DNA of 64,000 nt from Flavobacteriaceae bacterium HL-DH10 (GCA_031826515.1 CP134536.1:2858501-2922500), one strand, 5' to 3'; positions 17,852 through 26,138 are shown, counted from the stretch's first letter. The notes: a model not told the origin generated them from the letters alone. Numbers and translations: made by a program.

Positions 17852-17903
17852 GGCTAACGACTTGATATGAAATCGTTTTAATGTTTTATATCTTACGTTA
17901 AAC
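17852..17903. repeat. Short attC-like hairpin element, locus A
   Basis: The 52-bp element runs from GGCTAAC (17852-17858) to GTTAAAC (17897-17903). Inside, GATATGAAA (17864-17872) pairs with TTTTATATC (17884-17892) around an 11-nt loop, with 5-nt and 4-nt spacers to the outer 7-mers. This R''-L''-loop-L'-R' order is that of integron attC sites. A near-identical copy is at 59999-60050, and homology continues about 30 bp beyond GTTAAAC at both loci. Confidence 0.65.
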
Positions 17904-18108
17904 GAAGTTAGCTAATTTTTCTGACAAAGTTAAGTTGTGTTCTATGTTGTTTTGGCTAAAATGTATCAAAACAAATTTTAGTATTCAATAATCAGTCAGT
18001 TTCTCTTTCCGCGAAAGCGATAAAACTGTTTTCAAAAAACTTATAAGTGATAAACTCATAACTTTTAACTTCATTCCCTATCTTTGCACTTTATTAAAAA
18101 TTAGAACA
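17904..18108. other. Intergenic stretch with flank homology and PPIase promoter
   Basis: The first 30 bp or so (GAAGTTAGCTAATTTTTCTG onward) are shared with 60051-60080. A CTTTCCGCGAAAG near-palindrome follows near 18005. A Bacteroidota -7 motif TATCTTTG at 18079-18086 lies 22 bp before the next ATG. No ORF is seen. Confidence 0.5.
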
Positions 18109-19041
18109 ATGCAAGACGGTTTATACGCAAAATTTAACACAACTAAAGGAGAAATTCTTGTTGCTTTAGAATATCAAAAAACACCAGGAACAGTAGGTAA
18201 CTTTGTAGCTTTAGCTGAAGGAAACTTAGAAAACAATGTAAAACCTCAAGGAACACCATATTATGATGGTTTAAAATTCCATAGAGTCATTCCAGATTTT
18301 ATGATTCAAGGTGGGTGTCCACAAGGATCTGGTTCTGGAAATCCGGGATATAAATTTGATGATGAATTTCATCCAGATTTAAAACATGACGGACCAGGTG
18401 TTTTGTCTATGGCAAACGCAGGTCCAGGAACCAATGGAAGTCAGTTTTTTATCACTCATATTGAAACACCTTGGTTAGATAACAAACACACTGTTTTTGG
18501 TAAAGTACAATCAGGACAAGACATTGTTGATGCTATAGCTCAAGGTGATGTTATTGAGAGTTTAGAAATTATAAGAGTAGGAGCAGATGCAGAAGCATAT
18601 AATGCAGTTGAAGCTTTTAGAACATTTGAAGGTTCTAGAGAGCAAAAACTAGCAGAAGCAAAAGCAGCTGCCGAGGCAGAACTTGAAAAGATTGCTTCTG
18701 GTTTTAATAAAACAGATAGTGGGTTACGTTATCAAATTATTCAAGAAGGTTCTGGTACTAAGGCAGAAAAAGGTAAAACAGTATCTGTACATTACAAAGG
18801 ACAATTATCAGACGGAACAGTATTTGATTCATCATATAAACGTAATCAGCCTATCGATTTTCAATTAGGTGTAGGTCAGGTAATTCCAGGTTGGGATGAA
18901 GGTGTTGGTTTACTTAAAATTGGCGACAAAGCTCGTTTTGTTATCCCAAGTCATTTAGCTTATGGAAGTGCCGGTGCAGGTGGTGTTATTCCACCAGATG
19001 CCACTTTAATTTTTGATGTTGAGTTGATGGATGTAAAATAA
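18109..19041 (+). CDS. Cyclophilin-FKBP fusion peptidyl-prolyl isomerase
   Basis: A 310-residue protein with two isomerase folds. Residues 1-160 are a cyclophilin domain (GLKFHRVIPDFMIQGGCPQG, GPGVLSMANAGPGTNGSQFF). A short Ala/Glu-rich linker (about 165-195) leads to an FKBP domain (about 200-310; GKTVSVHYKGQLSDGTVFDSS, VIPGWDEGVGLLKIG, AYGSAGAGGVIPPDATLIF). It catalyses proline cis-trans isomerisation. No signal peptide is seen, so it is cytoplasmic. A clear terminator follows. Confidence 0.93.
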   Translation: MQDGLYAKFNTTKGEILVALEYQKTPGTVGNFVALAEGNLENNVKPQGTPYYDGLKFHRVIPDFMIQGGCPQGSGSGNPGYKFDDEFHPDLKHDGPGVLSMANAGPGTNGSQFFITHIETPWLDNKHTVFGKVQSGQDIVDAIAQGDVIESLEIIRVGADAEAYNAVEAFRTFEGSREQKLAEAKAAAEAELEKIASGFNKTDSGLRYQIIQEGSGTKAEKGKTVSVHYKGQLSDGTVFDSSYKRNQPIDFQLGVGQVIPGWDEGVGLLKIGDKARFVIPSHLAYGSAGAGGVIPPDATLIFDVELMDVK

Positions 19042-19062
19042 CATTCAGAACATATAAATGCT

Positions 19063-19091
19063 AAAGCGCTCAATTATTGAGCGCTTTTTTT
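19063..19091 (+). terminator. Intrinsic terminator after the cyclophilin-FKBP gene
   Basis: AAGCGCTCAA and TTGAGCGCTT form a 10-bp stem with a 3-nt loop, followed by a T-run, 22 bp after the stop. Confidence 0.9.
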
Positions 19092-19165
19092 GTTAAATAA
19101 ACTAAGTAATGCTTTGTTGGTCGATTATATTTTTCATGTTATTTGTTACAATCTACTTTAGCGAA

Positions 19166-19588
19166 ATGATTAGTATAAAAGAGACCAGTTTATATTCAGA
19201 AATACTAAAGGAATTTAATTATCCTTTCGGAAATATATTCATTTTTGATGGTTTTGTAGTCTCAGAAATCAATAGAGGAGTTGTTTTTAATTGGGATAAT
19301 CATGGTAAATTAATAACAGAAGATATCTCCTGTTTTTTAGGAACTAATGGTAACGATATAGTTTATGTTTCTAATAGAATTCATTCGTATTCTTTAGTGG
19401 CTTCAGATTGGTTAAAGTTTTTTAAACACAGTTACTTATTAAAATCGTATTTGGTTGTATCTAATGATAAGATTAAAATTTTAAATTCTATGGTTGAAAG
19501 TTTGTTTTTTAATGATAAAATTAAGCGTTTCAATAGTTTATATGCTGCCATAAATTTTGTTAGAAAAGGTGTTCTTGAAGTTGCTTGA
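19166..19588 (+). CDS. Hypothetical protein, conserved-looking, 140 residues
   Basis: The family is not recognised. The start MISIKETSLYSEILKEFNYP is preferred over the ATG at 19109, whose extra 19 residues are an atypical hydrophobic stretch and would overlap promoter-like AT-rich sequence. The protein is an alpha/beta mix with FGNIFIFDGFVVSEI near residue 20 and a basic C terminus (YAAINFVRKG). No signal peptide or membrane helix is present in this form. It lies between a terminator and the YfiT-like gene, whose promoter overlaps its 3' end. Confidence 0.6.
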   Translation: MISIKETSLYSEILKEFNYPFGNIFIFDGFVVSEINRGVVFNWDNHGKLITEDISCFLGTNGNDIVYVSNRIHSYSLVASDWLKFFKHSYLLKSYLVVSNDKIKILNSMVESLFFNDKIKRFNSLYAAINFVRKGVLEVA

Positions 19589-19603
19589 CAATTTCTATCT
19601 TTG
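19581..19603 (+). promoter_or_regulatory. Promoter of the YfiT-like gene, probably leaderless transcript
   Basis: TATCTTTG at 19596-19603 matches the Bacteroidota -7 consensus TAnnTTTG. A TTG at 19581-19583 is a possible, closely spaced -33 element. The ATG at 19609 is only 5 nt after the -7 box, so the transcript should start at or next to the start codon. Confidence 0.6.
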
Positions 19604-19608
19604 TTTTT

Positions 19609-20154
19609 ATGACAGAACAAGAATTACAAAAGCTTAAATATCCAATAGGTCAATTTGAATGTCCTGAAAATATCTCTAAAAAACATATTGCAGATTGGAT
19701 TTCCACTTTAGAGCATTTCCCAAATAAATTGGAAAATCTTGTTAAAGATTTAACCAACGAACAACTAGATACTATTTATAGACCTGATGGCTGGACGATA
19801 CGACAAGTTGTTCATCACTTATCAGATAGTCATCTCCATAGTTATGCACGTTTTAAATGGACTTTAACTGAAGATAAACCAGTTATAAAGGCATATTATG
19901 AAGAACGGTGGGCAGAATTGTTAGATTCTAAAACAGCACCTATAGAAATGTCATTACTTCATTTAAAAAGTATTCACACGAAGTTAGTGTATCTTTTAAA
20001 AACTTTAAGTGAAGCTGATTTAAATAAATCTTTTATTCATCCTGAAACTAATAGCGAAGTTCTTTTAAATTTTAATATTGGTAATTATGCATGGCATAGT
20101 AATCATCATTATGCGCATATAGAAAATTTGCTAAAGCGTAATCATTGGATTTAA
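19609..20154 (+). CDS. YfiT-like bacillithiol transferase / DinB-family protein
   Basis: The start MTEQELQKLKYPIGQF (181 residues) fits the family; an upstream ATG at 19585 would overlap the previous gene and read through the promoter. DinB-type four-helix metal-binding protein: the likely metal ligands lie in IRQVVHHLSDSHLH and in NYAWHSNHHYAHIE. YfiT/BstA proteins are metal-dependent thiol transferases in bacillithiol-using bacteria. Whether this organism uses bacillithiol cannot be judged from the window. Confidence 0.83.
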   Translation: MTEQELQKLKYPIGQFECPENISKKHIADWISTLEHFPNKLENLVKDLTNEQLDTIYRPDGWTIRQVVHHLSDSHLHSYARFKWTLTEDKPVIKAYYEERWAELLDSKTAPIEMSLLHLKSIHTKLVYLLKTLSEADLNKSFIHPETNSEVLLNFNIGNYAWHSNHHYAHIENLLKRNHWI

Positions 20155-20201
20155 TCGAAAAGAATTCCTCTGGGCTCTTTCTTAGGGTTGAAGTTGAAAT
20201 T

Positions 20202-20226
20202 GTCATTCCCGTGAAAACGGAAATCT
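20202..20226. repeat. GTCATTCC-family hairpin, copy 2
   Basis: GTCATTCCCGTGAAAACGGAAATCT forms ATTCCCGT/ACGGAAAT (7 of 8 pairs) with loop GAAA. It lies in the gap upstream of the GNAT gene. Confidence 0.6.
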
Positions 20227-20248
20227 AAAAAAAACATTTATTTTTTAT

Positions 20249-20731
20249 ATGATAAGAGTTGTAAATATTAATGACGCCAGACAACTAGTCGAAATTTATA
20301 ACTATTATGTTTTAAAAACGATTATAACTTTTGATAATGTTCCTTTTTCAATAGAAGCTTTCAAGAATAAAATTGAAATTATTTCAAGTAATTATCCATT
20401 TATTGTTTTTGAAAATGACAATAAAATTTTAGGCTATGCTTACGTAAACAAGTGGCGTGAAAAACCAGCTTACAAGCATACTGTTGAAGCAACCGTTTAT
20501 CTAGATCACAAGGCTGTTGGAAAACAAATTGGCACCAAATTATATGCTGAACTATTAAAGGAGATAAAGAAGCGAAACTATCATGTTGTTATTGGTGGTT
20601 TAACTTTGCCAAACGATGCCAGTGTAAGGCTTCATGAAAAATTCGGTTTCAAGCAAGTTGCTCATTTTAAAGCGGTCGGTTTAAAATTCGATAAATGGCT
20701 AGATGTTGGTTTTTGGCAATTAACGCTTTAA
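20249..20731 (+). CDS. GNAT-family N-acetyltransferase (phosphinothricin acetyltransferase-like)
   Basis: A 160-residue GNAT protein. The acetyl-CoA-binding motif is seen as VYLDHKAVGKQIGTKLYAEL near residues 85-105, with the later motif NDASVRLHEKFGF typical of the Bar/Pat/YncA-type subfamily, which acetylates small amines or amino-acid analogues. The substrate is unknown. It stands alone between a repeat hairpin and a convergent thioredoxin-like gene. Confidence 0.86.
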   Translation: MIRVVNINDARQLVEIYNYYVLKTIITFDNVPFSIEAFKNKIEIISSNYPFIVFENDNKILGYAYVNKWREKPAYKHTVEATVYLDHKAVGKQIGTKLYAELLKEIKKRNYHVVIGGLTLPNDASVRLHEKFGFKQVAHFKAVGLKFDKWLDVGFWQLTL

Positions 20732-20761
20732 AAAATAAAAGTCCTTTCCTTTGGGAAGGGT

Positions 20762-21325
20762 TTAGGATGGGATTTTCCATTTAATATTACAACCAATGCT
20801 AGGCTTTTGGGTGCTTGTATTTTCTTTGTTTTCAATTAAACAATCCATAGCATTTTTTAAATCTTTGCCAGTTACAGGAAGTCCGTTTCCTGGTCTGGAA
20901 TCGTCTAGTTGCCCTCTATAAATAAGTTTTAGTTCTTTATTAAAAACATATAAATCTGGAGTACAAGCTGCATCATACGCTTTTGCGACATCTTGAGTTT
21001 CATCGTATAAATATGGAAATGGATAGTTTTCGTTTTCAGCCAAAACTTTCATCTTTTCAGGACTATCTTGTGGATAGTTTAAAACATCGTTACTTGAAAT
21101 AGCTATAAATTGAATGCCTTTTTTAATATAATCATTGGCGATTTTCACTAGTTGTGAATTGATGTGAATCACAAACGGACAATGGTTACATATAAACATG
21201 ATAACGGTACCTGTATCTCCTTTTAATTGTTGAAGTGATACATGGCTTTGAGATACCGTATCAAACAAATTAAAATCTGGAGCTTGCGTTCCTAACGGAA
21301 TCATATTAGAAGGCGTATTTGCCAT
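20762..21325 (-). CDS. Thioredoxin-family (AhpC/TSA-like) protein
   Basis: A 187-residue thioredoxin-fold protein with the redox motif CNHCPF near residue 46, preceded by TVIMFI. The N-terminal APDFNLFDTVS is typical of peroxiredoxin/TlpA-like proteins. cis-Pro is in ACTPDLYVF. No clear signal peptide is seen, so it is probably cytoplasmic, acting as a thiol-disulfide reductase or peroxiredoxin-like enzyme. It is divergent from csaA. Confidence 0.85.
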   Translation of the reverse strand: MANTPSNMIPLGTQAPDFNLFDTVSQSHVSLQQLKGDTGTVIMFICNHCPFVIHINSQLVKIANDYIKKGIQFIAISSNDVLNYPQDSPEKMKVLAENENYPFPYLYDETQDVAKAYDAACTPDLYVFNKELKLIYRGQLDDSRPGNGLPVTGKDLKNAMDCLIENKENTSTQKPSIGCNIKWKIPS

Positions 21326-21371
21326 AAATAAAAGTTTTTACAAAGTTCGTGATTATTTGTATTTTTAAAAA

Positions 21372-21707
21372 ATGAACAACCCAATAACTTTCGAAGATTT
21401 TATAAAAGTAGATTTTCGAGTAGGCACTATTATAGATGTTAATGATTTTCCTGAAGCACGTCATCCTGCATATCAACTCACTATTGATTTTGGAGATTTA
21501 GGAATTAAAAAATCTTCAGCTCAAATTACAACACGTTATAAAAAGGAAGATTTACTTCAAAAACAAATTGTTGCTATTGTAAATTTTCCTAAGAAGCAAA
21601 TAGCTAAGTTTATGAGTGAGTGTTTAGTTTTGGCTGCAGTAAATGGAAACGATGTTATTTTATTAAACCCAGAGAACAAGGTTAAAAATGGCAGTGTCGT
21701 TGCTTAG
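21372..21707 (+). CDS. csaA: tRNA-binding protein CsaA
   Basis: A 111-residue single-domain OB-fold protein with the CsaA/Trbp111 signatures FIKVDFRVGTI, KKSSAQIT and FPKKQIAKFMSECLVLAA. The family binds structured RNA, notably tRNA, and CsaA has been described as a chaperone-like export factor. Length is normal. It ends in a shared bidirectional terminator. Confidence 0.93.
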   Translation: MNNPITFEDFIKVDFRVGTIIDVNDFPEARHPAYQLTIDFGDLGIKKSSAQITTRYKKEDLLQKQIVAIVNFPKKQIAKFMSECLVLAAVNGNDVILLNPENKVKNGSVVA

Positions 21708-21715
21708 CTAAAAAC

Positions 21716-21752
21716 AAAAATCCGCTACATTTTAATTGTAGCGGATTTTTTA
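21716..21752. terminator. Bidirectional intrinsic terminator between csaA and the DUF3276 gene
   Basis: AAAATCCGCTACA and TGTAGCGGATTTTT form a stem of about 13 bp around a 7-nt loop. A-tract on the left and T-tract on the right let it work for both converging genes. Confidence 0.88.
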
Positions 21753-21769
21753 TAAATTGTTCGAGTTAA

Positions 21770-22156
21770 TTATATATCGTCAAAATCGATATCTGTAAAA
21801 CTTTCAGGTTTCACTTCTGCATTAACTTCAGTGTCACCAGAGGTATCATCATATTCTTTTTTAAAGTCTTTTTGATGACGCTCACTAATAACTTCATTAC
21901 CTTTTTCGTTTATGATGTAATCAGTCATTTCAGCTAGAATCTCTTTAAATTCAGCGAAGTCCTCTTTGTAAATATAAATTTTATGCTTTTTATAATGAAA
22001 AGATCCATCATCATTAGTGAATTTTTTACTTTCAGTGATCGTTAGATAATAATCTTCTGCTTTTGTAGCTCTTACATCAAAAAAATAAGTGCGTCTCCCT
22101 GCTCTTAATACTTTTGAAAAAATTTCTTCTTTCTCCATCATATCATAATTATTCAT
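21770..22156 (-). CDS. DUF3276 / PUR-family nucleic-acid-binding protein
   Basis: A 128-residue protein with a PUR-alpha-like repeat: IFSKVLRAGRRTYFFDVR, a KAEDYYLTITESKK strand segment and KHKIYIYKEDFAEFKEIL. This is the DUF3276 family of Bacteroidota and spirochetes, shown for a Borrelia member to bind nucleic acid. The C-terminal 30 residues are acidic and probably disordered. The start may be the ATG at 22156 or one of two ATGs 15-18 bp later (MMEKEEIF). Confidence 0.88.
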   Translation of the reverse strand: MNNYDMMEKEEIFSKVLRAGRRTYFFDVRATKAEDYYLTITESKKFTNDDGSFHYKKHKIYIYKEDFAEFKEILAEMTDYIINEKGNEVISERHQKDFKKEYDDTSGDTEVNAEVKPESFTDIDFDDI

Positions 22157-22314
22157 AGTGTTGTTTTGAAATTTATGCGATTAACATTTGTATCCCAAAA
22201 ATCTTAAAAAAACCGATACTAACCAACAATTTAGGTAGTTTCTTTTTGAAATATTACTATTTAATGAATATAACAAAATAACAGTAAGCTATAAGTTTTG
22301 GTGTTTTGAGAAAT

Positions 22315-24081
22315 TTAAATTTGATTTGAAACGGTTTCACTTAATTGTTTTAAATAAAGGTGTTTGTAGTATCCATCTACGTTAATAAGTGATTCGTGTG
22401 TGCCTTTTTGTACGATTTCTCCGTTATCTAAAACAATAATATTGTCGGCGTTTTTAGCCGAAGAAATTCTATGACTAACAATAATAGTTGTTTTGCCTTT
22501 AGATAATTTGTTTAAGTTTTTTAGTATTTTTTCCTCTGTTTCGGTGTCTACTGCCGATAAACAATCGTCAAATAATAAAATTTTAGGCGATTTTATAATC
22601 GCTCTAGCAATAGAGACACGTTGTTTTTGTCCGCCAGAAAGTGTGATACCACGCTCGCCTAAAACGGTGTTGTAGCCGTTATTAAATTTAATAATATTTT
22701 TATGTACTTGGGCATTTTTAGCAGCTTCAAAAACATCGTCATCGGTGGCGTCTTCTTTTCCAAACTTGATATTGTTCTTTATAGAATCAGAAAACAAGAA
22801 GGCGTCTTGTGGTACATAACCAATAGCGTTTCTTAAATCTGATAAATTATGTTTGTTAATTTCTATATTATTAATAATAATGCTACCCGTATCAATATCA
22901 TAAAGCCTTCCTATTAAATCTAAAATAGTAGATTTTCCCGATCCGGTTTTTCCTATTACAGCAAGTGTTTCACCTGCTTTGATATTAAAACTAATGTTGT
23001 TTAAAGCTTGAATATTTGTATCATCATAAGTAAATGATACATTATTGAAAGTAATATCACCTGTAATTTCGGTATGAGCCTTAACGTTGTTTTTAATTTC
23101 AGGTTCTATTTTTAAAAACTCATTAATTCGTTTTTGTGAGGCTTCCGCTTGTTGCACAATAGAGGTTACCCATCCTACCGTTGCAACGGGCCATGTAAGC
23201 ATATTTACATAAATTATAAACTCGGCAATGGTACCTAAACTTTCAATTTCACCATTTATATATTGCATACCACCTATGTAAATGACTAATAAATTACTAA
23301 TGCCAATAAGCAGGATCATCATAGGGAAAAACCAAGCTTGTACTTTTGCTAAGCTAATTTGTTTTTGTTTGCTTGTAGCAGCAAGTTCATTAAAGTTTGT
23401 TGATGTTAATTGTTCAATACCATAAGCTTTAATTATAGAAATACCACTAAAAGATTCTTGAGTATATGTAGATAATTTTGATAAATATTCTTGAACAATG
23501 GTACTTCTGTGATGTATCTCTTTACTTAGTTTATAAATGACTATAGATAAAACAGGTAATGGTACGATGGTGTAAAGAGCAAGTTTTGGAGCCGTATTAA
23601 ACATATAAATTAATGCAATTACAAAAAGAGTAATCGTATTAATACTATACATAATAGCAGGTCCAACGTACATGCGTACACGCCCAACATCTTCACTTAT
23701 ACGATTCATTAAATCGCCTGTTCTATTCTTTTTGTAAAAGTTTAAAGAAAGTTTTTGGTACTGGTTATATATTTCGTTTTTTAAATCGTATTCTATATAT
23801 CGAGACACATTTATAATAGCTTGCCTCATAAAAAAAGTAAGAATACCACCAACTATGGCAGCACCAATAATATAAAGTATAATTATGGTTAGTTCACTTT
23901 CAATAGTTGTGCCTTCAGTTACATTCCCTGCTTTATATTTTTCAACTATAACAAAAATTTCTCTAACTAATCTTGGTGTAAAAAGTAAAAATATTCTAGC
24001 AACAATAGTGATAAAAATACCTGTTAAAAGGTGAACTTTATATTTTAAAAAATATTTATTTAAATGTTGTAATTCTTTCAT
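22315..24081 (-). CDS. ABC exporter, fused membrane and ATPase domains (MsbA-like)
   Basis: A 588-residue half-transporter with six membrane helices (about residues 15-300) and a C-terminal ATPase (about 335-580): Walker A GKTGSGKST, signature LSGGQKQRVSIARA, Walker B ILLFDDCLSAVD and switch IIVSHRISS. The family exports lipids, peptides or drugs as homo- or heterodimers; the substrate is unknown. The Walker B Asp-Asp replaces the usual Asp-Glu, so the catalytic glutamate is missing at that position, a feature of degenerate sites in heterodimeric exporters. A -7 motif TATCTTTG lies upstream. Confidence 0.9.
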   Translation of the reverse strand: MKELQHLNKYFLKYKVHLLTGIFITIVARIFLLFTPRLVREIFVIVEKYKAGNVTEGTTIESELTIIILYIIGAAIVGGILTFFMRQAIINVSRYIEYDLKNEIYNQYQKLSLNFYKKNRTGDLMNRISEDVGRVRMYVGPAIMYSINTITLFVIALIYMFNTAPKLALYTIVPLPVLSIVIYKLSKEIHHRSTIVQEYLSKLSTYTQESFSGISIIKAYGIEQLTSTNFNELAATSKQKQISLAKVQAWFFPMMILLIGISNLLVIYIGGMQYINGEIESLGTIAEFIIYVNMLTWPVATVGWVTSIVQQAEASQKRINEFLKIEPEIKNNVKAHTEITGDITFNNVSFTYDDTNIQALNNISFNIKAGETLAVIGKTGSGKSTILDLIGRLYDIDTGSIIINNIEINKHNLSDLRNAIGYVPQDAFLFSDSIKNNIKFGKEDATDDDVFEAAKNAQVHKNIIKFNNGYNTVLGERGITLSGGQKQRVSIARAIIKSPKILLFDDCLSAVDTETEEKILKNLNKLSKGKTTIIVSHRISSAKNADNIIVLDNGEIVQKGTHESLINVDGYYKHLYLKQLSETVSNQI

Positions 24082-24123
24082 TAATCAATTAGTGATTCAT
24101 TTTTAAGTAAAAATGTGAGTTTA

Positions 24124-24131
24124 CAAAGATA
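24124..24131 (-). promoter_or_regulatory. -7 promoter element for the ABC exporter
   Basis: On the minus strand this reads TATCTTTG, a perfect TAnnTTTG, 43 bp before the ATG at 24081. No good TTG -33 box was found at the expected spacing. Confidence 0.5.
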
Positions 24132-24243
24132 AAGGTTTATAACAAAACACATCTTAGCATTGGCATTTACTAAGTGTTAAATATACTTTAAAATCTCTTT
24201 GATAATAATGTAAATAATATGGAGTAGTTTTTTAAAATAATAT

Positions 24244-24251
24244 TATTTTTG
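24244..24251 (+). promoter_or_regulatory. -7 promoter element for nusB
   Basis: TATTTTTG fits TAnnTTTG and lies 53 bp before the nusB ATG, implying an AT-rich leader of about 45 nt. Confidence 0.45.
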
Positions 24252-24304
24252 CCGAACGAAAATTAATAATAATTTCGTTTTTTAAATTTAAGTTCTTTTT
24301 TATT

Positions 24305-25249
24305 ATGCTAAACAGAAGACATATTCGCGTAAAAGTAATGCAAACTATGTATGCCTTTAAAGGTGGTGAAAGTGATGATTTAAGTAAAGACCAAAAGTTT
24401 TTACTGTTTAGTATAGATAACATGTACAACTTGTACCTTTTATTAGTATCGTTATTACTTGAAGTTCAAAAAAGAGCAGAAAGCGATTTACAAAAAAAGC
24501 AGAAAAAACATTTAGCAACCAAAGAAGATAAAGATCCTAACAGAAAGTTTGTTAGCAATCAATTATTGCAGTTATTTAAAAATAATCTGGAGTTAAAAGA
24601 CAGGTTAGAAGCTTATAAAATAAATAACTGGGATTTGGATAGTGAGTATGTAGATGTTATTTTTAAAGCTATTGTGGCTAGCGATTTGTATAAAGAATAT
24701 ATGCAAACTAAGGTGTCCGATTTTAAGGAAGATAAAGAATTTCTTGTTGATGTTTTTAAAGATATCATAGCGCCTAATGAGAAGCTTTACGAGTATATTG
24801 AAGATAAGAACCTGACTTGGTTAGACGACCTTCCAACTGTAAACACAACGATATTAAAAATATTAAGAAAGGCAAAAGCGAGTTCTCAAGATCATCATTT
24901 TACACCTAAACTTTATAAAGATATAGAAGATAAGCAATATGCTATTGATTTGTTTAGAAAAACACTTTTAAATAGATCGGCTATTAATAAAGAAATAGAA
25001 GGTAAAACTCAAAACTGGGAATCAGATCGTATAGCAAATGTTGATTACGTATTATTACAAATGGCAATTTGCGAGTTGAAAAATTTCCCATCAATACCTG
25101 TAAAAGTTACTATTAATGAATATTTAGAAATAGCTAAAGAATATTCAACGCCTAAAAGCAGTATTTTTATTAACGGAATATTAGATAAGTTAGTTAAAGA
25201 GTACGAAGAAGCTGGGACCTTAAATAAAGTAGGACGTGGATTAATGTAA
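24305..25249 (+). CDS. nusB: Transcription antitermination factor NusB (long Bacteroidota form)
   Basis: The 314-residue protein is twice the length of E. coli NusB. It begins MLNRRHIRVKVMQTMYAF, the conserved first NusB helix. After a long helical, charged insertion the C-terminal half shows the NusB core (INKEIEGKTQNWESDRIANVD, VTINEYLEIAKEYSTPKS and FINGILDKL). NusB with NusE binds boxA RNA and aids rRNA antitermination. It precedes the DUF1573 and yajC genes. Confidence 0.92.
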   Translation: MLNRRHIRVKVMQTMYAFKGGESDDLSKDQKFLLFSIDNMYNLYLLLVSLLLEVQKRAESDLQKKQKKHLATKEDKDPNRKFVSNQLLQLFKNNLELKDRLEAYKINNWDLDSEYVDVIFKAIVASDLYKEYMQTKVSDFKEDKEFLVDVFKDIIAPNEKLYEYIEDKNLTWLDDLPTVNTTILKILRKAKASSQDHHFTPKLYKDIEDKQYAIDLFRKTLLNRSAINKEIEGKTQNWESDRIANVDYVLLQMAICELKNFPSIPVKVTINEYLEIAKEYSTPKSSIFINGILDKLVKEYEEAGTLNKVGRGLM

Positions 25250-25332
25250 TTTTCTGTTAAAGGCATTAATAAAAGTTTTTAATAGATTAAATAATTGCTA
25301 TTTTTACAACATTAATATTAAATAGTTTTAAA

Positions 25333-25815
25333 ATGAAAAAAGTTATATTTGGATTAAGTGCTTTGTGCATCATAGCATTTGTTTCTTGTAAAGAAAATGC
25401 AGCAAAAAAGATAGAAGAAAGTAATGTTATAGCAGCAGCAGAAAGAGATGCAAATTCAACTAAATTTCCAGTTATCGAGTTTGATAAAACAGAGCATGAT
25501 TTTGGTGAGATTGAAGCAAAAGCACCTCAAGAAACTACTTTCACATATAAAAACACAGGTGACGCTCCTCTAGTTGTTACCAATATTAAAAGTTCATGTG
25601 GTTGTACGGTACCACAAGATTGGAGTAGAGATCCTCTAGCTCCAGGAGAATCGGCTAGCTTTACAGTAAAGTTTAATGGTAGCGGTTCAAATAAAGTATC
25701 GAAAACAATTACAGTAACTGCGAACACAGAAAAAGGTTCAGAAATAGTAAAAATAACAGCATTTGTAAAACCAGACCCAAATGCTCAACCAAAAGCAGCA
25801 GCAGCTGCTAACTAA
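25333..25815 (+). CDS. DUF1573 lipoprotein
   Basis: A 160-residue protein with a lipoprotein signal (IIAFVSCKEN, cysteine at about residue 20). The DUF1573 Ig-like domain follows: FDKTEHDFGEIEAKAPQETTF, then TNIKSSCGCTVPQDW and GESASFTVKFN. The SCGCT motif is the family signature. The Ala-rich C terminus is probably disordered. Envelope location is expected; function is not established. It lies 13 bp upstream of yajC. Confidence 0.9.
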   Translation: MKKVIFGLSALCIIAFVSCKENAAKKIEESNVIAAAERDANSTKFPVIEFDKTEHDFGEIEAKAPQETTFTYKNTGDAPLVVTNIKSSCGCTVPQDWSRDPLAPGESASFTVKFNGSGSNKVSKTITVTANTEKGSEIVKITAFVKPDPNAQPKAAAAAN

Positions 25816-25828
25816 ATAAAATAATATT

Positions 25829-26116
25829 ATGGGAGAAGGAATCGGGCAATTTTTGCCGTTTATCTTAATGTTTGTAGTTGTGTATTTCTTTATGATTGCA
25901 CCTCAAATGAAACGTGCAAAAAAAGAGAAAAAGTTTGCAGCCGAATTAAAGCGTGGTGATAAAGTGATTACCAAAAGTGGTTTACACGGTAAAATAGCTG
26001 AGTTAAATGATAAAGATAACAGTTGTGTTATTGAAACTATGGCTGGAAAGTTAAAGTTTGATAGAACAGCCATTTCTATGGAAATGAGCACTAAACTTAA
26101 TGCACCAGCAAAATAA
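25829..26116 (+). CDS. yajC: Preprotein translocase accessory subunit YajC
   Basis: A 95-residue single-span protein: one N-terminal helix (LPFILMFVVVYFFMIAPQ) followed by KRAKKEKKFAAELKRGDKVITKSGLHGKI, the YajC signature. It associates with SecDF at the Sec translocon. The gene is close behind the DUF1573 gene, as in many Bacteroidota, and a strong terminator follows. Confidence 0.95.
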   Translation: MGEGIGQFLPFILMFVVVYFFMIAPQMKRAKKEKKFAAELKRGDKVITKSGLHGKIAELNDKDNSCVIETMAGKLKFDRTAISMEMSTKLNAPAK

Positions 26117-26138
26117 AAGAAAATCAAAATTCTTGATA

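Noticed and set aside
18000-18016. TTTCCGCGAAAGCG near-palindrome as an operator
   Set aside because: Imperfect, short and without a clear relation to the promoter at 18079; not enough to call a site.
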